A stretch of 64,000 nucleotides of DNA from Symsagittifera roscoffensis (lineage: Eukaryota; Xenacoelomorpha; Acoela; Convolutidae). The stretch lies in assembly GCF_963678635.1 (NCBI RefSeq), contig NC_087070.1, positions 18,695,318 through 18,759,317 of the forward strand, written 5' to 3'. The notes below the pieces were generated by a model, which saw only the letters and a list, made by a program, of their open reading frames with translations, was not told where the DNA came from and did no database searches. Of the stretch, positions 37,801 to 49,283 are shown piece after piece. How positions within the stretch are numbered: the first letter of the stretch is position 1; every line of letters starts with the position of its first letter. The position numbers and the translations under genes were made by a program.

Positions 37801-38759
37801 AGTTTTTAATGCAAATGTACAGAGACTAACAAGCAGTTTTTAAACTTAGTTAAAAATTTGAAAGAGTATGGCGATGTAAATTCAGTCAGAATATTGATGC
37901 TGCTAGTTCGGATGGGTTGCATCCTTCTGATGGTGGTGTTGAATTTTTAGTTCAAACATTTAGAGATTCTTCGACAGTACCATATCCGTGTAAAATAACA
38001 ACCCGAATCAGATTGAAACAACCCAATCAACTATTCAATTAAGATCCAAAAACCGCAAATAGGCTTCGGTTTTTCAAACAATGCAAAATTTCTCAGAAAA
38101 TGTTAATTTCAGGTTTTTTCTTGGTTTAGACTAGGACGATTGACTTGGAAACTTTTAAGACAATTGTCGATGTTAAATATTATTTTCTGATTGTTTTGAG
38201 CGGCGTTTTTAACCACTATACCTCAAATAGAAATATCAGAGGATACGAAAAAATTTCTGGGATATTTCAGCTCCCGAAAAAACTGAAAGAAGATGGGCCA
38301 ACTGACTCAATTTTAATAAATACTTCGTCACAAACTAATTGGGGTTATGAAAACTAATTCAGGCTCATACTAAACAAGAGAAGCTTTATACTAATTTGTT
38401 TCAAGAATGCAAAAAATCTGAAATTTATTCATTTGAAAAATCATAATGTAATTTAAAACGTTTGCAGATAAACAAATTTGTTCGGGAATTGGGTGAAAAA
38501 ACGGTTTTAGGAATTTCCGAATAATGGCTGGCAAAAAAGATCATTTGAATAAATGCGATTTAGAACCAAAAACACACGAAATGTTTGGATTTGATAGACA
38601 ATCTTCACTTAAACTAAAAGGTGATGGTGTTTTGAAGTTTATGCCAATAATATTGGCTCCGAAGCTAAAACATTACAAGGCAAACTTGTGCACTGGATAG
38701 GCGCAACATCTTGTGTCTGTAAGCCCCTGACTTCAATAAACTAATCTTTAAACATGTTC

Positions 38760-39390
38760 CAAAATGTAAATGGATCCCACTTATAAAAAATTCCCGTGGA
38801 TTCCGCGTACAAAAAATTTTAAAATAAACTTTGCCGGCACATTTCTTGTATCGCGGTTCCCAAAACAAGCGAATATAGATAATTTTTCTAGATTTCGGAA
38901 AGATAAATGAGTTCTACAAAAAGTAAATGAAATTTGCAAATGTGAGTGGAATCCGCAAACTGCAAATGTGAGTGGATTCCGAATTTTGTTTATTACTGAA
39001 CTTGCATACGAACAATTAAAAACTAGAGCTGGAGTTCTTATCTTCAGCAAAAAATGGAAACCGCAAACGAAATGCGGATTCCATTTACATTTTGCGGATT
39101 CCACTTACAGTTGCGGATTCCGTAACAGCTCAATATAACTATACACGAAACAGCTCAATATAACTATACACATAATTCATTTTTTGTTTATGGATTCCAC
39201 AAACTGATGTGGATTCCGCAATTACGGTTGCGAATACCGCAAATTGGGCTATTTTGGAGCAATTTTGAGCGCTACAGTCTTTTAGTTATTTGTTTGTGGA
39301 ATCCAAAACACAAAAAACATCAGAGAACATCAGCAAAATTGCGGATTCCGCGACAAATCTAATTTTTGCCTAAGATGGAATCCACTTACA
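38760..39390. repeat. Cluster of GCGGATTCCAC motifs in both orientations
   Basis: About a dozen copies of a core GGATTCC with flanking GTGGATTCCGC or TGCGGATTCCACTTAC context occur in both orientations (for example near 38805, 38950, 38970, 39075, 39098, 39112, 39203, 39298 and 39343). A direct 22-bp repeat, ACAGCTCAATATAACTATACAC, occurs twice at about 39125-39171. The cluster lies inside the LINE endonuclease region and looks like a later insertion of a satellite-like or fold-back repeat. Confidence 0.55.
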
Positions 39391-40411
39391 ATGCACAGAA
39401 TGCACTTTTTGGCCTCGTAAAGAAAAAGATATCAATTTTTTCGATTAAAAAAATTTTAAGTCAACGCATTTTCTCTTGCTAAGAAGATAATTCTCATGTG
39501 TAATTATAACATAAACTACTTGAATAAATCAGATGAAGACGATATTAAATTTAATATTACTCCTTACGCACTAAAAGTTTTCTGTCCCATTGATGAGACG
39601 CGAGTCATTGCTTCGGCAAAGACTCATTTCGATTACCTCATTAATGACTATGAAACAAACGGAAATGAACTTTGTTTTGATACACCTTATGAAACGAACC
39701 TTGATGTGACAAAAACTAAATGTGGAAAGATCTTGTCAAAATTATTTAAACTTTCAACAAAGATAATTACCTCAAATCAATTTTTTGTAAAACTTTTTCC
39801 GCTTTTCTTTGGTATCAGTTATACTCATGCGCAGACGCACAAAACATGTTTTCGTTGATGATAGCTTTCTTTTTAATGCTCCTCACCAACATGCACCGAA
39901 TATGCTGAAAACACAATGGTTTTATTCAGAGTGCATCGGAATTTTGAAAGTAAGTCAGAACTGTTTTCAGTTTATCGAAATCAAAGTACGATAGAAAATT
40001 GGCAAAACTAAGGTCTTTGTCGTTAACATTTGGCCATTTTATTTCAAGATGAGCAAGAAAAGCATTGGCTAAGTGCCTAGTCTCAATTGAACAAATTCTG
40101 CAAAAATGGAATTTTATCAACCGGGTTTGTGGTTCCTGTTCATGCAGCTGCAGAATTATGGCGAAACGTAACTCAACCAATCGAATGACAACTCAGAATA
40201 GAAAAAATGCAAATCATTTTAATTTTCAAACTTAGGCGAAATTTTTAGTTCTGTTAATTATCATTCTTATATTCCAGTTATGTCTGAACTTCCACTCACA
40301 CAATATTCTCAGCAAAAAACAGTGAAATAAGGCAATTATGTACTTCAAGAAGCAAGAATCAGAAAAGTTCTTGGACTTTCTACCGCAATAATCGACGGCC
40401 AATCAATAATT

Positions 40412-41115
40412 TTGCTAACCTTACTTTTTTTTATTAATGCCTGCATAGATGAGAAAATTTTTTCACCTGAACAAAAGAAGGCAAATATAACACATTTAAT
40501 CAAAAAAGATGACCCGTTGGATCCAAAAAATTATCGCCCTATGTCAACAACATGTCCGTTTTCCAAAACTTTTGAAAAAAAATTTCATGCTTATAATAAC
40601 AGAACATTTGAACAAACGTCTAACAATGACTCTATTTCAGTTTGGATTTCGCAAAAAATTCCCAACACAAGATGCACTGATTTACGTTACAAAAACTATT
40701 CAAAAAGAAATATATTCTATAAAAAAATGTTAATGTTGCTTTATTTGATCTTTCAAAGGCTTTCTATTCTATTTCTTATAATATTTTAGAAAAAAGGCTC
40801 TGTATGAGATTTTCAATGAAAGCAAATCCATAATTTAAAGATTTCCTGAATGAACGCTTTCAATTGCTTATTGCGAATGGAAACTTATTGGACAGCACTG
40901 AGGTTAAAAGGAGTGCGCCACAAGGTACGGTACTAGGTCCAATGTTGTTCAACTTATCTATCAATGATAGACAAAAATTAATATCTCGTGTATGTACTTT
41001 GATGCAATACGCGGACGAATGTATGATATTTGCATCATCTCTAACTTCAAATGATGCGTTGAATCAGTCACAAAGAGACTTGCTCGAACTCACTAAGTTG
41101 ATCGCAACTCACTGA
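40412..41115 (+). pseudogene. LINE reverse transcriptase fragments
   Basis: Two pieces, 40412-40789 and 40864-41115. The first has ITHLIKKDDPLDPKNYRP, the usual first RT block. The second has KRSAPQGTVLGPMLFNLSIND and then a catalytic box reading YADE instead of YADD. A frameshift separates them, and the second catalytic aspartate is replaced, so this enzyme would be inactive even with the frame intact. Confidence 0.8.
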
Positions 41116-41790
41116 GTGTTTGCCGAAAATCAGTTGAATTGGAATGCATCCAATTCAGAATTTCTAACTTTTGTCAAAACAATGATAAGCAAAATGTGAA
41201 AACTGATCGTTTTACTCTTAATGACCCATATATAGCGAAGAAAACTGAATGCAAAATATGATGTCTGATTTTTGATTTTAATCTTTCATTTCAATTTCAA
41301 ACAAAAAATTTTATGAAAACTGGCCCAAGCGATCAGAACGATAGATACTATATGACAACAACTTCTCACATTGTTTTTGATTGCGTTGCTTTTTTGTTTA
41401 ATTTTGAGTTATTTAGATTATGCCGCAATGTTTATGGAGCAAATCAATGCACCCTTAAGGAACTCCTTAGAAAAGCAGTTGAACTGGGCTTTGAAACGCA
41501 CATTTTTCAGATCAAGGTTTAAATTTTCTGCCGAACTACCAAAAAACTAATCATTTATCGGAATTGAGAAAATATTTGAGCTGAGATGTCTTACATGTTT
41601 ATATCAGTATTTTACGAACAAAAAGCAAGCTTTCACAAACGCACTGAGGCTACAGACAGCGATAAGTATATATTATTTGTAATATTATTTGTAAATATAA
41701 TATTTGATAAATTTTGTTCGACTGCTTCTCTGCAAAAGTTTTTTTAATCAGACGACAAAAACTTGGAAATCTTTTCCCAGTAAATTACCA

Positions 41791-42757
41791 CACCAATGTG
41801 CAAGAATAAACTAAGAGAGTTATAACAACTGAAATAAAATTTAATCCTATATGTACGCATACAAATACACGGCGTGAGTTCCGTTCCTTTAGTTGATTTG
41901 CAATTATATGTTCAGTTTGACAATGTTCTAAAAATTTTACCTTGTTACAATTTTTACGGGTGAACAATTATTTTTAACTTCACTTTTTTCTTCGTAAATT
42001 GATGGTTTAATGATGTAATAAATTCATCTAATTTTATTCAAAGTTGAGTTGCTAAATTAAATGTTAAGTATTATTAATTTTATACTATTATAATACTATT
42101 GCATTGACTATTTTGTATACTAATTGAAGTGTTTGTTCTTCTTCTTCTTCTTCTTCTTCTTCTTCTTCTTCTGCTTCTTGTAAAACTTTTCATTGGCCGC
42201 CTCTCGATCGTAAGATTCACTTGATCATTGAATTCACATAGTCAAAGCGGAAATCACTACGCTTCCGATGCAAAAATAAATGAATAAATACCAGAGGAAA
42301 GAATGAAATCATGAGGAAACGCAATGGTTTTTGTATAAAAAGCAAAACAATCTAAGAAACGGCAAGCTTTTAAATTTTTCAAAAAAAAATTTTTCGACAA
42401 AAAACTGACTTATTTCGTCTAACAAAAGTTTTACTCGACATTTTTTGATCAATTACGAAAAAAGATATATTAAATGTGAATTCGAATTTTTTTGGAAATA
42501 TGTCTATCTTCAGGTAAATAAAATTGACTTAAAATGAATTACAGACGTTCAGACATCAAAACTAAGTGGTTTTAAACAAGAAAAAAAAATCTTTTCATCT
42601 TTCCATCAATCAAATTTAAGCATTTTTTCATAAAATTTTGTAATATTTAATTTCCTTCAAATTTCTGAGACTTCAAATCTTACTTGCGTTTCTTGTACTC
42701 ACTTTTACTTTTTTCCGATTGACATGTTCAATATTTCAAGCCACAAAAGTTTTTGGA
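41791..42757. other. Unassigned AT-rich stretch with a TTC microsatellite
   Basis: No gene seen. A (TTC)n tract of about 45 bp, broken once by TGC, lies at about 42131-42177. The rest is AT-rich sequence between the LINE and the second Penelope-like remnant. Confidence 0.5.
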
Positions 42758-44300
42758 CTAAATTTTAAGTGTTAGCTCCCTACTCCTGAACTCATCGCGC
42801 GTGATGATCGCTGGCCTCAACTTCCTAATATGCAGCGCTTCCAATGTTAGGAGTTTCAATGCGTTGTTTGACTGATCTCTTATCTCCCAACACAATTGTG
42901 CTGTGGTCCTTTCATCCCCACACTGACATATGTGTATGCCTACAGGCCAGTCCTCTTTCTTCTGAGCCTAAATCCTTGTGGCCGAAAATCAAACAGTTTG
43001 TCTAAGATCCATAACGAGACAATTTGTAGAACAGATTGGATTTCAGATCAACGGCAAATGACGACTTAAAGGATTGAAGAGCAGTTCTCAGTTTCCCGTC
43101 TGTGAACACAACAATTTGTGCGTTCGTGATGCTGTGCGCAATGTTTGCAAACATTGGTTTGACTTTCTCGATTGTGAAGCATGTGCATTGGGGGTTTTTC
43201 GTCTCGCTTGTCATTTGTTGCCCGAAAGTCTGTCTTAGTGGCAATTAACTCTGCCCCAAGAGTTTTGCTTAGTGTTTCCGACTCAAACTTAGATGATCAC
43301 TCCACTGGGTACTAGTTTTCCTTCCATTGCTGTCTATAGATCATCATTGCATCAGGGTAAACTCCCATGTAGATGTGCTCCTACGAACCCTGTGCACCGC
43401 TTTCATTTTTATATTTTTTTGTACTGTAGTGGTGCGCAACTTCTGAAATTTCGAAGCGTGCCAGTATCCGCTGTTTTTTGGTAATATCCATATTTAACTC
43501 GCTTGTTGCCATTCACGTTTATTTGAACATCTAAAAAAGCCAGTCACCGTTTTCGTTAGATGTTTCGAGTGTGAACTAAAAGTTAGGGTGCGTTTTGTTT
43601 CAAAACCACGCTCGGGTCGCCTTTAAGAGTCCTCACAAAATCGTCTGCGTATCGTAGTAAAAGCTTCACACCTGCTGTCGTCAGCGCACATTCACGCCTT
43701 TCATTGCACTATTTGCAGAAACAAAATTTTTTTGATATACCCTTTTAACCCTCACCCGAAATGCCACCACAAATTTTGTGATACTACTTCAAACAAACTT
43801 AACATTCCACTGCCTTGGTTCTGAAAGTCACGCTTCTACTGCATATTGGGCAATTTTTGTCCCTGTCCTGTGGCATAATATTTTTTTGAGAGATGTTCAG
43901 AACCAGAACCTTCTCATAGTCTTAGAACCAAAGGTTTGCCAGGTTGTCTGCCAGGGTTGCACCCATGGCCAATCCATTCTTCTATACATACAATGTGCCG
44001 TTTCACTGAAAATGGATTTTACTGGCATCCATGTACAAAACGCGTTTCCTTGAACTTCTTGACAAGTCAGGCGCTCACACAAGCTGGTTAATTTTTTAAG
44101 AGCGATATCAATGGCTTCATTGAGTGGAACCTTGTGTACAGGCTTTTTACCCTCTTCAGAGTCCTATTTGGTATTCTCTTTCATATACCTAGCTGGTTCA
44201 GTGTTCGTCTCAAAATTTGCACCTTCATTTTTATCAAAATTATGTGCTAGTGCTATTTTCAGTTTCTCATAAGAACTACCGATGAGAGAGAAAGAGGGGA
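42758..44300 (-). pseudogene. Second Penelope-like element, heavily decayed
   Basis: Minus-strand pieces in order: an RT segment with NEAIDIALKKLTSLCERLTC (about 44140-44085), a block GLAMGATLADNLANLW (about 43970-43925) just after an in-frame TAG, a catalytic box LLLRYADDFVRTL (about 43665-43625), a degenerate GIY-YIG region (about 43090-42950), and the tail [14 protein letters not shown] with SRELTLKI ending at stop 42758. The tail matches the tail of the copy at 13288-14452, so the two belong to related families. Several stops and frameshifts are present. Confidence 0.75.
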
Positions 44301-46761
44301 CAGATCATAGTGGTGTATGATTTTTATGCAGTTTGGCCAGTCCTTGAAACTGCTAACAAATACAACTTGTTAGCAAAAAATTTCCTATTGCTTGTAAGAA
44401 ATTGATGTAGATTATCTACAGATTTCCGATCAATGTTCCGACGTTCGAATAAAATTGATGAACTGTGTAATGAGGTGTGTATTAGATTTTTATCTTTTTT
44501 TCTACGATAAATCAGGTACCACAAAAATCAACAAAGATACACTATTTCATGATATTCTCATCGGGATTCAAACGAGATAAATCTTTGAAAAAAATTCTAA
44601 GTCTCGAGAAAAAACCGGTTTGATAATTTAGATGAATTTTTCGACTGAAATTTCTCCTTGAGGTGGGCTAAAATAAATTTTCGAAGAATTAATTTTGATT
44701 TTGGAAATTTTTAGCGCAATTGGGGATCAAAAGTTTTAAAAAATTTGTAAGGTTACTGCCAAAAAAAAACATGAAAACATTAAACTACCCTAAAGTTTTA
44801 GTTTTTCTAGTCACTGTACTACGAAAAGTTTTTCCAATTGGCCTATTTTACTATCGCTAATGAACTTTTTTTTCAAAATCAACGGTCAGATCATTTGATG
44901 CTTCTTGCCCAGTAACCGGCTATCCTCATATTTTCGAATTCGATAATTGTCTTATTCTCCACCGAAAGCCAATATGCGAATATCGCAAGCTTAGTCGGCA
45001 GAATTGTAATTTTTTCTTACCTGTTTGAATTTAAGTTTTTTGGTAGATTGTTCTCAAGCTGTGATGTTAATAACTAGCGCTACCAGCTAACGGTGTTTTA
45101 GCTAGTTCATTGTTTCGAGACTAAGGTCTATTAGTATAGATTCAATTCTCATATTTCTGAGCAAATTAGAGCAAGATTTGAGAAAATTGTCCTCTCAGCG
45201 TTCTGATTAACATTATTACATCCCAGTTAGTTCTTTTGTTAGAATCAGTAAACAATGCTTACTCTGCTAGCAAAATATAATTTCGAGCTCCTGCTTAATG
45301 TTCAGGTGATTTATGTGATCATTTATATCAAAATGGAAAAAATCTAAGTTAAGACATCAGGCTGTTACGTCATACAACCTCTCTTTTTTTTTAGTTGAAA
45401 GACGATTTTATTTAGAGAAATTAAAACCAAAACACGCAGGTAACAATAAATTAGGATCATTTTTGATAGCTACTGTTGCTTTTTTAACATAAAATATTAC
45501 TGTGTCACTCTGGTGAAAAGCTGAAAAATTTCGAAAAAAGTTTATGAAAAGCATCTTGAAAAAAATATATTTCATTATAATGCATCACAAGGAAAAATAT
45601 TGTTGAGCTACCCTGAGTCGAGTTGTACCAAAAACAATTAATGAAAAAATTCACAGTTTGGAAACAGATTTGTTTAAGAAAGTGTATCAAATATAACTAA
45701 ACTTCCTTTTCAAAAACTAAAATTTCCGAAAGACAGCTCAGATTTTTGTCCTGTTTTTGTCATGGCGTAACTGCGTCATTACTTTTTTAGTTTGCATTGT
45801 CGTAATAATGTTTGAATAAATACCTAGGGCGTCATCTGGCTTCGGAAATTGTTTTTCGGATATGGTCGGTAATATTTTTAATAACTGAATAACTGTCCCC
45901 TCGCTCTGTCTCTCAGCACATCAAAGACACGTGTTGATTTTGTTAGCGCTATTTGTAAAATACCTAACGTTTTTAACGTTTGCGCGGTAATTTTTTTGAA
46001 GAAAATTATGAAAAAAGGATTTTTTGAGACTAGGTTGAAGATTTACTTATTTTGGTGTGGTTAAGGTGTTGGCAAAGATTCTCTGACTTGTGGGATTTCA
46101 ATGATTTGAAGCATTTTTGCAGTATTGGATAGATGTGTTTGATCTGCAGAGCTACTCACATAGTCATTTAAAGTTCGCTCGAAACAAAATGGGCGATAAC
46201 TGAAGCTGGTAACTTTAGAACCAGTCCCCATCCACAAATGCTTTTTGATTCATGCAAAATTGCGCTGATGTTCAAGTTACTTGGGCCAACGCCATGTCTA
46301 TGGATGATTCAGGGTCAAGTTGAAGCTCAACAACTCGTTCTCATTCATTTGAAGTCCCTTTTCAGAAATTTGTTGAATTCTTCCAGAAGGGCTTTGATAT
46401 TCGAGTTACTTGGGCCAACGCGTTTGCTTGCGGTTATGCTTTTGTTGCAACATTTGGTGCTTATTGCACAGTAACCGGCAATCTTTATATTTTCAAGTCC
46501 GATAGTTGTCTAGTTCTCCTTTGCAGGACAAAATGCAAAGATGGCAGGCTTTGTCGCCACAATTGTTTAAAAAAATCATTTCTGTCTGATATTTAGTTTT
46601 TCTGTAGATTGTTTTCGAGCAATGATGTTGATAATTAGCGCTACAAGCTAATCTTATTTAAAAGTACTTTGTTATGTTTCGAATAGTTGGGCCCATCTTT
46701 AACTGAGGAATGCCTGAGTAAAGCCAATTACCCCAGATTCCATTCTCATATGTCTTAGAAC
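44259..46761. repeat. Tandem array unit 1 (about 2.5 kb)
   Basis: First clear unit of a direct repeat array. Anchor strings are TTTCTCATAAGAACTACCGATGAGAGAG at the start (44264), CAGTAACCGGCTATCCTCATATTTTCGAATTC (about 44910), GATAGCTACTGTTGCTTTTTTAACATAAAATATTACTGTG (about 45463) and TTACTTGGGCCAACGCC (46278). A second, diverged CAGTAACCGGCAATCTTTATATTTTCAAG block near 46469 shows that each unit is itself an old duplication. No coding sequence. Confidence 0.8.
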
Positions 46762-49283
46762 TCTTCAGTTTCTCATAAGAACTACCGATGAGAGAGAGAA
46801 GGGACAGGTCATAGTGGTGTATTATTTTTATGCACTTTAGCCAGTCCTTAAAATTGTTAACAACTAAAACTTGTAAGCAACAATTTTCCTATTGCTTGTA
46901 AAAATTGATGTAGATTGTCTACAGATTTCCGATCAATGTTCCGACGTTCGAATAAAAATGAGGAACTGCGTAATGAGGTGTGTATTAGTTTATTTATCTT
47001 TTTTCTACGATAAATCAGGTACTACAACAAATCACCAGAATGGGTCGAGTGATTCACTATTTGAAGATTTTTTCATGGGGATGCAAACGAGATACATCTT
47101 TGAAAAAAATTTCTCAGTCTCGAGAAAAAACCGGTTTGAAAATTTAGATGAAATTTTCGACTGAAATACCTCCTTCAGGTGGGCTAAAAGTAGTTTTCGA
47201 AAAATTAATTTCGATTTTGGAAAATTTTAACGCAATTGGGGATCAAAAATTTTAAAAACTTGTAAGATTTCCGCCAAAAAAAAACGAAAACGTTAAAATA
47301 CCCTAAAGTTTTAGTTTTTCTAGTCACTGTACTACGAAAATTTTTTCCAATTGGCCTATTTTACTATTGCTATTGAATTTTTTTTTAAAAGACAACGGTC
47401 AGAACATTTGATGCTTCTTGCACAGTATCCGGCTATCCTCATATTTTCGAATTCGATAATTGTCTTATTCTCCACCGAAAGGCAATATGCGAATATCGCA
47501 AGCTTAGTCGGCAGAATTGTAATTTTTTCTTACCTGTTTGAAATTAAGTTTTTTGGTAGATTGTTCTCAAGCTGTGATGTTAATAAATAGCGCTACCAGC
47601 TAACGGTGTTTTAGCTAGTTCATTGTTTCGAGACTAAGGTCTATTAGTATAGATTCAATTCTCATATTTCTGAGCAAATTAGAGCAAGATTTGAGAAAAT
47701 TGTCCTCTCAGCGTTCTGATTAACATTATTACATCCCAGTTAGTTCTTTTGATAGAATCAGTTATCAATGCTTACTCTGTTAACAAAATAAGATTTCGTG
47801 CTCCTGCTTAATGTTCAGGTGATTTATGTGATCATTTATATCAAAATGGCAAATATCTAACTTAAGACATCAGGCTGTCCCATCATACAACCTCTGCAGA
47901 ATTATTTTTCAGATGAAAGACGTTTTTATTTAGAGAAATCAAGAACAAAACACGCTGGTTAACATTAATTTACGATCAATTTTGATAGCTACTGTTGCTT
48001 TTTTAACATAAAATATTACTGTGTAACTCCGGCGAAAAGCTGAAAATTTTCGACATAATTGTATGAAAATCATCTTGTAAAAAATAGATTTCATCATTAT
48101 GCATCAGAAAGAAAATTATTGGAGCTACCTTGTGTCGAGGTGTAGCAAAAACAATTAATGATAAAATTCTCAGTATGGAAACATATTTGTTTAAGAAAAT
48201 GTATCAAATATAACTAAACCTGCTTGTCAAAAACTGTAATTTCCGAAAAGTAGCTGAAATTTTTATGCTGTTTTTGTCATGGCGTAACTGCGTCGTTACT
48301 GGTTTAGTTTGCAATATTGTAAAAATGTTTGATTACATACCTATGGCAACATCTGGCTTCGGAAATTGTTTTTCGGAAATTGTCGGTAATAATTTTAATA
48401 ACTGAATAACTGTCTCCTCTCTCTCTCTTCATCAAAGACACGTGTTGATTTTGTTAGCGCTATTTGTAAAATACCTAACTTTTTTAGCTGTCTCTTTATT
48501 CAATTAGGGCTGCGCGGTAAATTTTTTGAAGAAAATTACAAAAAAAAGGATTTTTTGGAGACTAGGTTGAATATTTACTTATTTTGATGTGGTTTAGGTG
48601 TTGGCAAAGATTCTCTGACTTGTGGGATTTTAATGGTTTGAAGCGTTTGTTGCAGTATTGGATAGATGTGTTTGATCTGCTGAGCTACTCACATAGTCAT
48701 TTAAAAGTCACTCGAAACAAAATGTACGATAACTGAAGCTGTAACTTTAGAACCAGTCCCCATCCACAAATTCTTTTTGATTCATGCAAAATTGCGCTGA
48801 TGTTCAAATTACTTGGACCAACGCCTTGTCTATGGATGATTCAGGGTCAAGTGGAATTTCGACAACTCATTCTCATTCATCTGAAGTCCCTATTCAGTAA
48901 TTTGTGTAATTCTTCCAAATTGGCGTTGAAATTCGAGTTACTAGGGCCAACGCGATTGCTTGTGGTTATACTTTTGTTGCAATATTTGGTGCTCATTGCA
49001 CAGTAACCGTCTATCTTTATATTGTCAAGTCCGATAGTTGTCTAGTTCTCCTTTGCAAGACAAAATGCGAATATGGCAAGCTTTGTCGGCACAATTGTTA
49101 AAAAAACTCATTTCTGTCTGATATTTAGTTTTTCTATAGATTGTTTTCGAGCAGTGATGTTAATAATTAGGCCTACAAGCTAATCTAATTTAAAAGTACT
49201 TTGTTATGTTTCGAGCACTTAACTGAGGAATGCTTGACTAAGGCCAATTACCCTAGGTTCCATTCTCATATGTCTTAGAACCC
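46762..49283. repeat. Tandem array unit 2 (about 2.5 kb)
   Basis: The same anchors recur about 2.5 kb later: start block at about 46768, CAGTATCCGGCTATCC near 47423, the GATAGCTACTGTTGC block near 47986, TTACTTGGACCAACGCC near 48808, and the diverged second CAGTAACCGTCTATC block near 49000. Identity to unit 1 is high but not perfect. Confidence 0.8.

Larger units (their letters stand above)
37800..41790 (+). mobile_element. Second decayed CR1/L2-like LINE, with esterase-like ORF1 end
   Basis: Plus-strand remnants in LINE order: a SGNH block V-like string SSDGLHPSDGGVEFL (about 37905-37950), an endonuclease start TVLGISE then stop then WLAKK (about 38500-38535), an endonuclease end with NYNINYLNKSDED and ETRVIASAKTHFDYL (about 39500-39650), reverse transcriptase pieces, and a C-terminal tail to about 41790. 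The endonuclease is interrupted at about 38700-39480 by a motif-rich segment. Many stops and frameshifts are present, so the copy is dead. Confidence 0.7.

Noticed and set aside
42131-42177. Regular TTC repeats as a CRISPR-like array
   Set aside because: It is a trinucleotide microsatellite without spacers.
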